Assembly (NCBI RefSeq): GCF_040712315.1 | Contig: NC_134013.1 | Span: forward strand, 7,847,001-7,911,000 | Direction: 5' to 3' | Source of the DNA: Castanea sativa | Lineage: Eukaryota; Streptophyta; Magnoliopsida; Fagales; Fagaceae | Length of the DNA: 64,000 bases | Shown: positions 22,044 to 33,475 of the stretch, one piece after another | Layout: each line of letters starts with the position of its first letter | Position numbering within the stretch: the first letter of the stretch is position 1 | Notes under the pieces: model-generated | The model's database searches: none | Seen by the model: only the letters and a program-made list of their open reading frames with translations | Told to the model about the DNA's origin: nothing | Program-made: the position numbers and the translations under genes

Positions 22044-23978
22044 TTAATTCACGGCACCAACAAATGACCGTGCTTCATGCTTGAAAGAAGAGAAGCTATG
22101 GGTGTAATTTGGGGAGGCAGAGTGGCTAGGATAGCAAGCTTTGCGGAGCTCATTGTATTTGTCTAAGTCGAAGTTATGGATTTTCATAAGCTTTTTTTGT
22201 TTGGCTTTGAATCGGCGCTGGAAATAGCCTTCAAAAGTGGGTTCTGTAGAGGTCTTTAGAAAGAACCCATAGCCGAGAGCGAAGTGAAGCGAGGTAACGA
22301 AGAAGCAAATGGGTTCCATCACGTCCCAACTGAGCTCCCAAAAGGTGAGCCTCATGAAGCCCAGTGTTTGGAGAAATACGAAGCCCAATCCACAGTATAG
22401 TTCACCACGGACCAAGCCCCGGGCTTTATTGTCGATTAGGGCCTTTTGCATTTCCATTTGCTCCAATTCTCTCCTCCTTGGGTCGTTTGGATTGGCTATT
22501 GATTCAGAAATTAGTGTCTCCATTGATCTCGCCACCTGTACCCATAAAAAATAATTATCAGTGAATAATATGCACACATATCCTTAATCAGAAATCACTA
22601 GCAGTGGATGACACACGTATCTATAACTTCTAAAACAGCCTGAAAATGAAACTAGACGTGGTTAAGAATAGATTATTAGGGGTTCAGGTTGCCTCTAGTG
22701 CATTAATGTAGTAGACATGTTATGATGTGAACACATTTTTATTTTAATGTATCTAATGCACTAAACACAAGCCGTGTCCGATTATGAAATATTCAGCAAA
22801 TGTTATGAAATTGTCCGCTAGGTCAATTGATCATCAAGTCCCGGGTCCATAGGATCTATTTCTCTCCAAAAATAGGACATGCTTTTGGATTAGGTACAGC
22901 CAATAAATTTTCTGGTCCCATGGCAGTGAAGTTGGATTTTAATTTTTTTATGCTAAGTTGGATTTTATTAAACAATGCCATAATCCAAAATCCAAATCCT
23001 CGTGGACGCATTTAGATCCAAGTTTCAAAACAAAACAAAACAAAAAAAACCAATTGGTTAAGGAAATTTAGGGATACTATGCACGTGCAAACAGAAACTT
23101 GTTGCATGATGCAAACGTGTCGTGCTTCAAACACTCGTGACTTGAATCACGCGCCTCTGAGAGCGTGGAGACACGCTCGCATGCAAGCATCAATTATGGA
23201 AAGGACTTTTGTTTTGCATTTTAAGGCAAGCGTGTAAACCACAGCCTCAAGACGCGCGTGTGAAAAACCACTTCACCGGTCGTTACAGAAACGCTACCAA
23301 CCCTTCTAGGTTCTAAAAACGATGACGTTTTGGGACTATTGGAAATAATGGAAACATTAAAATTAGATTTTTTTTTTTTTTAAATTGTACCTGTTCGGGT
23401 CGAAGAAAAACTACGTTCCCCAAAACGATGACGTTTCCCGAGTCATCTAACATTTTGGCAAACTCAGCGCCTTGATCTTCATTTTCACATCCCTGAACAC
23501 AGACTCGGACGAACTCAGAGTACGAAATCGAGCTCTTCGGAATCTCTCTCAGCTTTGCTTTCAGCTTCTCTACCTGCGATAGCCTCAGGATCTTCTTCGC
23601 CTCCTGGATCGAGATTCCAAAAACCGAATCTCCGGCGAAGGCAGCTTTTTCCGGCGCCGGAGGACTCAGTCCTTCGAGGCTGATCCGACCGCTGGTAATG
23701 TTGATGTCTCTGAGCTTCTCTCTAAGCTTGTCTCCGATCGGAACGGAGAGGAACTCCGGCAAGGGACTCATCGCTCTCCGGTGAAGGAATCGCCGGAAAT
23801 AGCCTTTCTCGGAGGAGTCCGGCGAGGTTATGTACTCGCGATGGAAGCTAGATTTGGAAGCGTTTGGAGGTACCACGGTTGAGGATGGTGAGATCGGTGA
23901 GAAGTCTTTGGTGACTGCCGGTGATTTAACTCTGTAACCGTCAAATAGTCGCTTCGCTAGCGTTTTCCGAAGCGCCAT
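22044..23978 (-). CDS. MCU: Mitochondrial calcium uniporter protein (MCU family), two exons
   Basis: Exon 1 is 23978-23391 (196 codons) and exon 2 is 22535-22044, giving 359 residues. The intron (22536-23390, 855 bp) has donor CAG|GTACAA and acceptor TACAG|GTGGCG, in phase 0. The N-terminus ([12 protein letters not shown]) is Arg/Lys/Ser-rich, as expected of a mitochondrial transit peptide. Residues about 90-196 form the N-terminal domain. Exon 2 has a coiled segment, then two hydrophobic spans (about 242-264 and 272-290) on either side of WDVMEP (about 266-271), the signature of the uniporter selectivity filter with its Asp and Glu. The product should form the Ca2+ channel of the inner mitochondrial membrane. 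Length and structure look intact. Which plant paralogue it is, and whether an annotated organelle-targeting variant applies, cannot be told here. Confidence 0.93.
22536..23390 (-). other. Intron of the uniporter gene
   Basis: GT-AG intron, 855 bp. The part at 23090-23310 is less AT-rich and has several ACGCG/CGTG motifs. No inserted element recognised. Confidence 0.88.
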
Positions 23979-24000
23979 TGAAAGAAACAGAGTTTTAGAG

Positions 24001-24014
24001 AGAGAGAGAGAGAG
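24001..24014. repeat. (GA)n tract in the uniporter 5' UTR
   Basis: Seven GA dinucleotides on the plus strand; the gene reads them as a CT tract about 25 bases upstream of its ATG. CT-rich leaders are common in plant genes. Confidence 0.8.
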
Positions 24015-24088
24015 AGTTTTTTTTTGGTTCCGATATCTGAGGGCTTAATGTAATAACTATGAGCACTTGTGAAAATAGCTTTGTTGCT

Positions 24089-24096
24089 ATTTATAA
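24089..24096 (-). promoter_or_regulatory. Candidate TATA box of the uniporter gene
   Basis: The minus strand reads CCTTATAAATAGC, with TATAAATA about 110 bases upstream of the ATG. Spacing fits a short leader containing the CT tract. No expression evidence. Confidence 0.5.
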
Positions 24097-24523
24097 GGGT
24101 CCGGTGTCTGAGGATTACAGAGAAGAATCTCTAGAGCATTTTTTTTTTGTTTTCTGTTTTTTGGGGGTTTCAAGAGAGCTTTTTGGGAATTGAGAAAGGG
24201 AAATTAATTATTTTTATTATTCTATTTATAATACGTTTACCTTTCTATAAATAATTTGTTTTTTTTTCTTTAAACTTTCACAGAATAGTGTGATGAGATT
24301 CCAACCGAATTCTATTTCATTATTTATTATTTAGATTCTCTTATGTAGGTAGTAATAGTATCTTTAAGATATGATTACGAATATGACCAAATTTTTATGT
24401 GAAATATTTTAATTTTAACCTTTGATCTATATTTATGAATGAAATGTGAAAATTAAAACCTTTAAAAAATCATAAGTCTAATGACATATTATTTTTTTTT
24501 AATTATAGATTTAGGTTTGGATA

Positions 24524-24680
24524 GCAAGTGTCCTTAGTACATTTGTGAATTAATCATTTTAGGAAGATTTTGATACAACTTTTATAAATAAAAAATCTAT
24601 CCAAAGTTTTTTTTTTTCACTCCCCATAAAAACTTTCCTAAAATAATCAACTAACAAATGTTCTTAAGATATTCGCTAAC
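24524..24680. mobile_element. MITE family A, degenerate copy
   Basis: Ends related to GCTAACGAATGCCCTTAG (here GCAAGTGTCCTTAG and TTAAGATATTCGCTAAC) around an AT-rich core with inverted GGAAGATTTT / AAAACTTTCCT sequences. The family is described at 35817-35991. Confidence 0.6.
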
Positions 24681-24718
24681 AAAATCCTGTAAAATTTATT
24701 ACATAACATTTACAAATG

Positions 24719-25523
24719 GATATTGTGAGGACAAAAGGTTCAGGGCATGTTTTTGGGCCTTAGGCCTGATCCGAGGGTATTAATTTGTTCGAGGAATGTT
24801 TAGTGGTAGTAACAATATCGAACTTAAAAGCTCATAATCAAACTGTTGCGAAAGAGGTTGATGGAAATGGTCCGAGGAGTGGCAACTTCTCTACAAAGTG
24901 AAATGAAGATCAGAGGGTACACCATGGTGATAAGAATGATATTCTAGAAGGTCTTGTGGGTGACATTGTGTTCCACGAGGGCATAGAGGGGGAGAATGAA
25001 TGAGAAATATCTTAGAGAAAGCTGCTACCACTGTATTAAAGACTTTGCACCAACCTCTCTGTCCGCATTAATGAGGAAATGACATCTGAACAATGAGGAT
25101 CAGCCTTACAGCTATTATTTGAAGATTTCAAGAAGGTGGTGGATGGAACAAGGATCTAGTTCGGTGATTTGATCTATACGTGGAAGATGGAGGAGGAAGA
25201 TATAAAAGGAAAGGAAAGGCATTCAAGGGAGGAGATCGGAGAAGAAAGAGAGAAACACTGTACACACCACCCTCAATTGTAATTTATCTTTAGAATAAGG
25301 AAAATCAATACAAACCGTCCTCGACATACATTTGAGGAGAATTTCTGTTACATAAACGATTTGTTGCATGTGAATTGGGGATCTAGCCCATCATTTTTGT
25401 TATCCAACATCCATAAAACTTAGGTTTCAAGTCCACTCTCTTCAAATTTCATTGTATTGGGCTTTTTGGGCCCGTTCCCTTCATACTGTTAGGTTCGGGT
25501 GTGAATTGTGACCTTATAGATAT
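24719..25523 (+). mobile_element. Solo LTR (Tat-related), 795 bp, with target duplication
   Basis: LTR 24724-25518 begins TGTGAGGACAAAAG and ends GTGACCTTATA. It is flanked by the 5-bp duplication GATAT (24719-24723, 25519-25523). A TATAAAAGG box is at 25201-25209. Strong similarity to 32356-33173, including TATTGGGCTTTTTGGGCC near the 3' end. The terminal CA has become TA. A solo LTR arises by recombination between the two LTRs of one element. Confidence 0.88.
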
Positions 25524-25840
25524 CGTATGATAATAAAATTTATAAAAATTATATAGTAACATTTATAGTATCGCTAGCATTATTCTAGTGAAAATGATGC
25601 ACTAATATCAATATGTAATCTCAATAAATTGTGAAAAAACTTCTTGAAATTTGCTGTGATGCCAAATAATTTGTTTGAAAATATATAATTACTATGTCCT
25701 AAAAGACATCAAACAATCATATAATTTTAATTATTACTAAAAATAAAGACTTTTGTTAATTAGTGTCCTGAGATTAAGATCAAATGCTAAGGTTTATTGA
25801 ATACTCTATAGAATGAATTTTTTGTATAAAAAAATTGTAC

Positions 25841-26574
25841 ACTAATGTCTGGGCAAGTTTCAGGCCCTAAGCCCAAAAAAGTAACAGGGTTAGGGCTTAA
25901 AGAGCCCAATACAATAAATTTGTAGAGAGTAGGCTTATGGATAGGGCTTCAATGGATTGAGCAATGCACACAATAGACTAAGGATAATGAGCAAGCAAAG
26001 AATATTAAGTTGAGTGTAAAGAAAATCCCTCCTCGGCAAAGTCCGAGGAGAGTAGTTCTTGAATATTTTTCTTCAGACTTGGTTACAATTTTAGTTCTTG
26101 GATGCTATAGTGTCTTCTTCCACAATTTTCAGATGCCCCCATTTGTTTTGGTGGTTTTCTTACGTTATATAGTCTCTTTCCATTGATCTTGACCCTCCAT
26201 TTGTTGATCACGCAGGCCATCACCTTAGCGTTTGTCTCATCAGACATTTCCTCAAATTTTCTGTGAGTTATGGCAACCAAGACGACACTATTCAAGAGTC
26301 TTCTCCATATAAATGCGGCGAGAGGGTTTGGTAGGGTCCAATTAATATGGTGGTAGCTTCCATTCCTCCAGACATGACAGGCTAAACCCCCTCTCTAAAG
26401 TTCTCCCCCTACAATGTGGCATCCTCCTTTGATGTGCCAGTGACGTGGCCATAGCTCGCCTCCTTGGCCTCACTGTCCGAGGGGATGGTCTCCTCGGAAC
26501 TGCACTGGACTTCTTTGTCGTGGGTATGACATGTGGCATGACTATCTTAGTAAATTCCTGTGCCCCACAACCAA
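25841..26574 (-). mobile_element. Solo LTR (Tat-related), opposite orientation
   Basis: On the minus strand it starts TGTGGGGCACAGGAATTT at 26569, the same start as the element LTR at 7759, and ends near 25846 (GCCCAGACA). The flanks ACTAA (25841-25845) and ACCAA (26570-26574) match at 4 of 5, so the ends are probable. CCGAGG motifs are shared with the other LTRs. Confidence 0.7.
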
Positions 26575-26951
26575 TATTAGAAGAAGAATTCAGTTTACGA
26601 GTGTCCTTAGATTATTTGTTAATGAAAAACTTTTTAAAAAATTTAATACCATTTTTATAAAAAAGTATAAAATATATAATTTTGTTTTTCATTTTTCATA
26701 AAAAGTTTTAAAAATAAAATTCTATTTAGAAACATGCACACTATCTCGTTAAAAAAAATTGTGCAAGTATTATCAATAAGTATATTATTCTTTCAAAAAC
26801 TATATATATATTTTTTAGTAAACAATAATATTTATTAGAATACATACAAAAATAGTAATATTTTTTTAATTATTACTTTTTGTATGTGTGTGTGTATATA
26901 TATATATAATTTTTTTTTTCTTTTTTAAATTGATGTATGATATGATGTATC

Positions 26952-27560
26952 CTTGGGAGCACTGTTTTCGGAACCGGACTGGACCAGGAGGTCGGGCTGT
27001 AAAAACCGAGAACCAGGATGAAAATCGGTTTTTTAAGCATAAAGAACCGTATTTTTAGTTAATTATGTGAACCTCTAAAATTGGGGTTGGACTGCACGAA
27101 CCGAGGTCAAGAACCGTGCGATCCAACCCCTTAGCATTTTTTTAAAATTTTATAAAAATAACTTAACACAATTTTATTCTACTTAATTAAATTATGCATC
27201 TCTTACCAGGAATAAAAAAAAATTATAAATAATATCCTTCAAAGATATTCAACTTTACTTCAAAAATTAATTATAAATTTTAATTTTTTCATGGTTATTA
27301 TTTTATTTTATTAACTTTCTATTTAATTATTAAATATATGCTTGAAATCATTAAATTTGCCTCACATATATAGATATATTAGTCAATTTTGCTAGTTTTA
27401 TAAATTTAATATCTATATTTAGGCTTTAATTAATTATTAAATTAATTATGACATCATCACGGTTAGACCCCAGTTCAACCTTGATTCAACCTCAAAAATT
27501 TTAAACATCTCCCTTTTATGATTCAATGAACGATCCGAGTTTCAAAACTTTGCTTGCGAG
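26952..27560. mobile_element. hAT-type non-autonomous remnant with 8-bp duplication
   Basis: Element 26960-27552 starts CACTGTTTTCGGAACCGGA; the inverted right end reads CAAAGTTTTGAAACTCGGA. The flanks CTTGGGAG (26952-26959) and CTTGCGAG (27553-27560) match at 7 of 8. The left part is rich in GAACC/GGTT motifs; there is no transposase. Confidence 0.75.
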
Positions 27561-27849
27561 TCCGCCGTTTAATTTAAGGAAAGTGCTAAAGGTTTGAAAA
27601 CGTATTAGGAAAACGGTAATTAAGGTGGTTCTTATACAAGTGATTGGCTAGTAGTTTTCACGCGCGCGTAAGTAGATGACAATGTTGTCATTGAAAGTGT
27701 CCAAAGTTATTGTGAGAAGACAAGAGTGGCCCTCATTTAGTTTGTCCACAAAGTATGGATATAAGACTCGGTGCTTGGAATTGAGAGCACAGGACATTAA
27801 AGAGATTCTAATTTCAAAAAGATTCTCTTATCAAAATTTAATGAGAAAT

Positions 27850-28000
27850 ACTAATAAATGCCCATAATAATTTATTTTAAAAAAATTTTAATTAAAAAAA
27901 AATTAATATTTTGACAGTTTTTTTTTTCATAAAAATGGTATCAAATTTTTTTTTTAAAAATAGATTGTTAACTAATACCTTAGAGACACTCTTTAGCATG
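27850..28000. mobile_element. MITE family A, copy
   Basis: Ends CTAATAAATGCCCAT and CTCTTTAGCATG with the family core (inverted TTTTGACAG and TTTTTAAAAATAGATTG stretches). Diverged. Confidence 0.55.
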
Positions 28001-28138
28001 ACCCAAATTTAATTAATGAAAATTCAGATATATATTTTAGATTCTTTTTTCAAAAGTTTTTTAAATTTTGAAAATTCAAGGAGATTCAGATTCTCTTAAC
28101 CAAAAAGGAAAATCAATGAGTATATTATCAATGGTCAT

Positions 28139-28301
28139 GTGAACGAGTGCTCTTAGAGTAATGGTTAACAATTTATTTTAAGAAAGTTTTGATATCACTT
28201 TTATAGAAAATGAAAAAAGCTGTTAAAACATTAATTTTTTTGTTCTCATAAAAACTTTTTTAAATGGATTGTTAATCAATGCTCTAAGATATCCGTTAGC
28301 A
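28139..28301. mobile_element. MITE family A, copy
   Basis: GAACGAGTGCTCTTAGAG at the left and CTAAGATATCCGTTAGCAT at the right, with inverted subterminal GGTTAACAATTTATTTTAAG / TTTAAATGGATTGTTAATC. Confidence 0.7.
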
Positions 28302-28497
28302 TTCCTCATTATGAATTTCGTACTATTTATGGCACCATGCATCTTCTCCCTAGCACTACTGGTAGATACAGTTAATCCTTTTACAAATTAGTACTTGTCA
28401 TATAATAATTTCTATAAATATTTTTTTTATACCATGTTGTATAATTTTGTAATTTTTATTTTATTAAATAAAAATTCTAAACTACTTTTGACACTAG

Positions 28498-28554
<57 letters not shown>

Positions 28555-29201
28555 GGGGGGGTGGGGGAGAAAGAACGCTTATTATAGATTAATTGGTCTT
28601 GACCAACAACCTTCATATATTCGAATCACGGTAATTAATCTATTTATTTTTTTACCCAATTGTTTTCTTGTTAATTACGTCATTTTTTATGAGTTATATA
28701 GCTTATGTGAGTTTTTTTTTTTTGGGGGTCAAATTCTCTTCCTCAACTCTACTAGTATTTATTAAGGTATGTTTGATACACTGAAGAAAGATTACTATAT
28801 GAATGATAACTCTTACTTTTTAGAATAAAAGAAGTAACTAAACCTATTCAAATGTTTGGTTAAACAACAAATTTGGTGATGCAACCAACCTTGTAATATT
28901 AGAATGAAACTTAAGATTTATATTTAAAAAATATATTACTTATAGTCTTATACAACTATATTTCCTTAAAAAAATTGAGAGGTTTTTTTTAATGATTTTA
29001 TTTTTTGAAATTGCTATGTGCATATGGAAAGTTTGTATATTTAAAAATAAATTAATTTAAAAATTATTAGACCTATTAAGAAGTAACTATTATACGAGGG
29101 ATGAATAATTATCCTTCATTTAAAGACTATTCATGATGAATGATTATTCTATAAAAACGTAAAAAATACTCAAAACATAAATATAACTATTATATGATAG
29201 T
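28302..29201. other. AT-rich intergenic DNA with (TA)n and G-run
   Basis: Contains a (TA)n microsatellite (28499-28550) followed directly by a G-rich run (28553-28568). No gene seen. Confidence 0.5.
28499..28550. repeat. (TA)n microsatellite
   Basis: About 26 TA repeats. Confidence 0.95.
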
Positions 29202-29360
29202 GTGAGTTCCAGCTAGCTCAACTGGTAAAGTCTCTGATGGTTGAATAAGAGATTTGGGGTTCAATCCCTGCCTACACCAAAAACTGATTAGTGTCTTGGT
29301 CTGATGATAAATAGCTATCATCAGGAGCGGACGCCATAGGTTAAAACTCTCTAAAAAACT
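29202..29360 (+). mobile_element. tRNA-derived SINE, best-preserved copy
   Basis: The head carries RNA polymerase III boxes: A-box-like TAGCTCAACTGGTAAAG (29214-29230) and B-box-like GGGGTTCAATCCC (29255-29267). A non-tRNA body (GTCTTGGTCTGATGATAAA, AGCGGACGCCATAGGTT) and an A-rich end follow. Possible imperfect target duplications around TATGATAGT. Relatives at 36801, 37471, 38584, 44398, 45019 and 63764 share the body. Confidence 0.85.
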
Positions 29361-29422
29361 ATATCATGATAGTTTCTTTTACCATCTACAAAAAATGACT
29401 AACAAAGATAACTGAATCTTAA

Positions 29423-29470
29423 TAAGAAAACTTAAGGAATAACACCAAAGTATTGTACTTAAGTTTTGTC
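29423..29470. mobile_element. MITE family C, half copy
   Basis: The ends resemble one end of the elements at 17430 and 41314 (AAAACTTAAGGAATAACACC, TATTGTACTTAAG). Confidence 0.45.
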
Positions 29471-29704
29471 ATTTGTATTATATAACGTAGTTAGAGCATG
29501 CACGATTTTTAACTCCCACTGCTACAAAAGGTCAAAACTTGCAAATTATTTATGGATTTTGTGTACCATACCATCAAATTAAAGAGAGCCTTAAAAATCA
29601 TTATTCTTGTTTTCTTTCTCCAAAAATGGGTATCTTTTTGTAATGGGAATAGTAAAAAAATGATGTAAAAATTGATTTTCCATAGATTGTTATCAAGAAT
29701 AGTG

Positions 29705-30052
29705 CTACATTCACAACATTTTCATAATACTTTCTAAGCAAATTATAGGTAATAAATTGTTATTAGTTTTAATTTAAATGCACGACTTAAATTACATTTC
29801 TACCCACCTGTAACAGTTAATAACAAACGAGAAATGCTAACGAATGCTCTTAGGGCAATGATTAAAATCCATTTAAATAAAATTTTTATGAGAAAAGAAA
29901 AAAAAAATATTTTGACAACTTTTTTCACTTCTCATAAAAGTGGTGTTAAATTTTTTTAAAAATAGATTATTAACCAATGTCCTAAGGGTACTCGTTAGCA
30001 TGACTCATAACAATATAATACTTAAAATTTGTTGTGAAAGTGTTATGAAAAA
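29705..30052. mobile_element. MITE family B, copy 1, interrupted by a family A copy
   Basis: The left part (29705-29833) starts GTGCTACATTCACAACATTTTC and the right part (30002-30052) ends with inverted AAAATTTGTTGTGAAAGTG. The two halves are parted by the family A element 29834-30001. With that removed, the length (about 180 bp) fits the other B copies. Confidence 0.72.
29834..30001. mobile_element. MITE family A, copy nested in family B
   Basis: Well-preserved ends ATGCTAACGAATGCTCTTAG and CTAAGGGTACTCGTTAGCAT, nearly perfect inverted repeats, around an AT-rich core. Confidence 0.82.
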
Positions 30053-32196
30053 TGTTGTAAAGAGTAACATTTATCTACTTTCAAATGCCTAAACATTCGG
30101 ATTTAAAAGAGCATATACCATTGTTATTACCCAATGAATGTTTAGCAAATGAAAATGTAGAGCAAGAAACGTGTTCAACTCCGCTAGCGTTGGGTTTGTT
30201 GGTGCAAAGGTCTAGGACTTCGAAAAGACCGTAATGCTAAGTTTAAGTTTTTATTTTTATTTTTATTTTTGTAATTTCATAAAGACTAAATAGGAGAAAA
30301 AAAAAAGTTTTGGATACAAAAGTCTAAAATCATAAAAATTTTCACAATTTTTTACCATAATTATAATATACATGTGTAAGTAGTAGTTAACCACTCACAA
30401 TTGGTTGCGTTAGAATTATAGTACAAAAGTTGTAAAATAATTTAAGGTCAACCACCTATGGGATAACAAACAAGAATTTTTTGTTAGCTATTACTCTATA
30501 TCACATGCCTTTTTTGTGTCCTCTATCTCTTCACCAACCCTCGAGGAATTGAGATTTCGAGGAAAAGAGAAAACAAGGATGATGGTCCATGCTCTAACGA
30601 TTTTAATGCTCTTTGCCATATATTTACAAAAAATGTTAGGAATTTGTTGTAACTTTTATCATATTTAATTGTCAGTAGTACCGGTGACTGGTGACTGGTT
30701 ACTTGTCACTCAAACGCTTTCTGCTGTGCTGCATGTTAGCCTCGTCCTCAGCCCTTGACCCTATCATGCATGCTTGCCAAATTGCCACCACCAAGCTTCC
30801 AATGAATTCCTATACGTGTCTCAGACTCTCTCAAACCTTCTCTCTTTTTCTTAGGAAAGCAAATTCCAAGAACACCCATTTTTATGCTACAACTTTGATG
30901 CGTGAATTGTAAGCGATGGGGGAAAAAAAGTAGTTGATCGATTTAAAAGTGTAACAAATAACTAATCACAGTGTATTACATAGGACAGTTGTGAAAAATT
31001 TTGTAGTTTTAGAATTACTATTTTCATAGTGTAATGTCAGAGAAAACTCTGCATGTATCTATGCTTAGTATTTATATATTTTTACACAGTCAGTTTCATG
31101 CAAGCTCAAAAAAAAGAGAAGATAATTGTGGCAGGTCAATGGTCAACATAAAATTTAAACATTTTGTTATGAATGGTAATGGATAAGATAGAATAAAATG
31201 ACAATAAAAGAATATATATCACGAAAACTTTGACTAATATGTTGAAGATTCATTTTTTGGACGCAAACTTTTGGAAATAATGCTTGATTATTGTTGTTAC
31301 TTGTATATGAGTTCACCAGTAACACTAATTTTATTATGCATCAATCACAAATCATATCGAGAGTTATTAAAAATAATGTTAAAAAAAAATTGTGTCTTTA
31401 TACTTATTGTTTAAACTATAATATGCATAAAAAGAATAAACTATAATAAAAGAATATAAAAATAAAATAGAAAATATATAATCTCTTTTCTTTGATATGC
31501 TTTAGAATTTTATAAAAGAATTAATAGAAACATAAGAAATATATAAATTTATTATTACTAAGTACATTTTATATATTTATCTTTTTTCAAAATACGTATA
31601 AAATCAATATTTCACTTTCATTTTATTTTTTTCTTTGTCTAATTTCATATTTTGGTTATGTTGTACACTACATTCAACGAACTTTTAGACTTTCCATTTG
31701 ATGGAATCAGTTAAATTTTGTAAATATATCAAATTATTCCATATTTTCTTATTTAAAGCATTTTAGATAGTTAGAGGTCATTGATCCATCAATTTTTGGC
31801 AATTTTTATTGAGCATAAAAAGCCAAAGCCGTCAAAATAAAATTATACTGTGGTAGCTAGGATAGCTAAATGTGATATTGATGAGTTCGTATTTAATATA
31901 TTAAAGCATACACTATATTCTTTTTTTGAAAATAAGCACACTATATATTCCAATTATTGGTTTTTTACATATACCTTCACCAGGGCCAATTTGATTTTCT
32001 GCAACCATTTCAAAGGCCATCCATGGTTTTAAAATGAAGACCGACTTTGATTAATTTGAAAAGTCAAAAGCATCCTACCAAATTAGCGCATTTTGATAAC
32101 TAAATGCAATTTTTTATTTTATTTTTTTTATAATATCTTATTAATTGGTAAAATTTTTTACAAGTTAAGCTAATTGGAATTCACATTACTTACTAG
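30053..32196. other. AT-rich intergenic DNA, no gene seen
   Basis: 2.1 kb without a supported gene. The short ORF at 30691-30912 lacks family features. The part at 30330-30450 has MITE-like ACAATTTTTTACCATAA sequence but no clear ends. Confidence 0.5.
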
Positions 32197-32350
32197 GGCC
32201 AGCCCTAAGCTTAGGCTATTGCCTAGGACCCCTTTACTAGAGAAGGCCCTAAATTTGGGGGCAATATTTTTTATATATAAATATTTTTGGGAGATATTAA
32301 AACATTTTAGTTTACATTTTTTTTTTCACTATTAAGAAGGTTTAAAGAAT

Positions 32351-33178
32351 TAAATTGTGGGAGAGGTGGGTCCAGGAGTACATAGTTATATGCATATTGG
32401 GCCGGGGGCCCAATCTGAGGACATTAAGCAATTCAAGAATGGGTAAACATCTTACTAAGGGTCCATGTTAGTTTATGGAGAAGTGAATTTTGATTGTGAT
32501 CATCCGAGAAGTTAGTCTGAGGAGGAATATATCTTCGAATCAGCTAAGCAGAGGTTGGACTGTGTTGTTTGCCATCTTGAGGCAATGTCCCATGAGACTT
32601 TGTTGATAAGGATGTACATCACAGGGGTATACGATAAAGGAAAACCATGAAATATCTAAAAAAAAAGTTGTTGTCACCGCATTGAATGCTCTGCAGCTAA
32701 CTCTCTGGTTGCATTATTGATGAAGTGATGTCTGAGTAGCAATATTCATCTTTATAACTATCTTCAAAAGCTTCAGGAAGGTGCTAATGGGACAAGTATC
32801 TTGTCTGGCAATCTGATCCATATGTGGAAGGTAGAGAGAGGAGAAAGGGCAGTATAAAAGGAAGAGGAAAGCCCCAAGATAAGGGGATCGAGAGAGGAGG
32901 AAAGGAAAGACTATAGACATAAGAACATTATCTATAACCTGTCTTTGAGAAAGAGAAGTATAAAATCCAATCTTCTTGGTTCGAGTCCGAGGACAATTTT
33001 CGTTACACAAATTATCCCATCCGTGTCATATTGTGATCTAGCCCATTGTTTTTGTTATCTAAAACTCACTAAAATTCAGATTTCTAACCCACACTCTACA
33101 AATTCATTGTATTGGGTTTTTTGGGCCTATTTCTTTCCTATTTTTGGGGTTTGGTACAAATTGTGTCCTTACATAAAT
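32351..33178 (+). mobile_element. Solo LTR (Tat-related), 818 bp, with target duplication
   Basis: LTR 32356-33173 begins TGTGGGAGAGGTGGG and ends TTGTGTCCTTACA, flanked by TAAAT at 32351-32355 and 33174-33178. A TATAAAAGG box is at 32854-32862. It shares most of its length with 24724-25518 and supplies the intact terminal CA. Confidence 0.9.
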
Positions 33179-33339
33179 AATACTAGAGATAGAGATAAGA
33201 CAAATTTTAAAAAATAAGTTTTACAAATAGATGTGTTACTAATCACAAGTAATTCAAATAGGAAAATGTTAAAAACACTATAAATTTTACTACATAACTT
33301 TTATTTATTTTTATACAATATAAAAAATCTACTCTAGCC

Positions 33340-33475
33340 TAATTTAAGTATATATGTGTGCATAACTCTTTTCTAGAGACTTAAATCTTGGTTATTGCCC
33401 CCCACACCCCACAAGAACTTATACTTGTGGAGTGACCACTGCACCAGGGGTGTGTGGTGGTCTCCATAACTTTAT
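33340..33475 (-). mobile_element. Second tRNA-derived SINE family (head region)
   Basis: Read on the minus strand: A-box-like GGTGCAGTGGTCACTCC, a CTTGTGGGGTGTGGGGGG stretch and B-box-like GATTTAAGTCTC in tRNA-like spacing (about 33375-33460). Unlike the SINE at 29202. No downstream body identified. Confidence 0.55.

Noticed and set aside
26597..26750. Additional MITE family A copy
   Set aside because: Left-end similarity only (GAGTGTCCTTAGA). The right end does not match well enough to claim boundaries.
30691..30912. 73-codon ORF with a hydrophobic start
   Set aside because: No domain, no promoter or splice support, isolated in AT-rich DNA.
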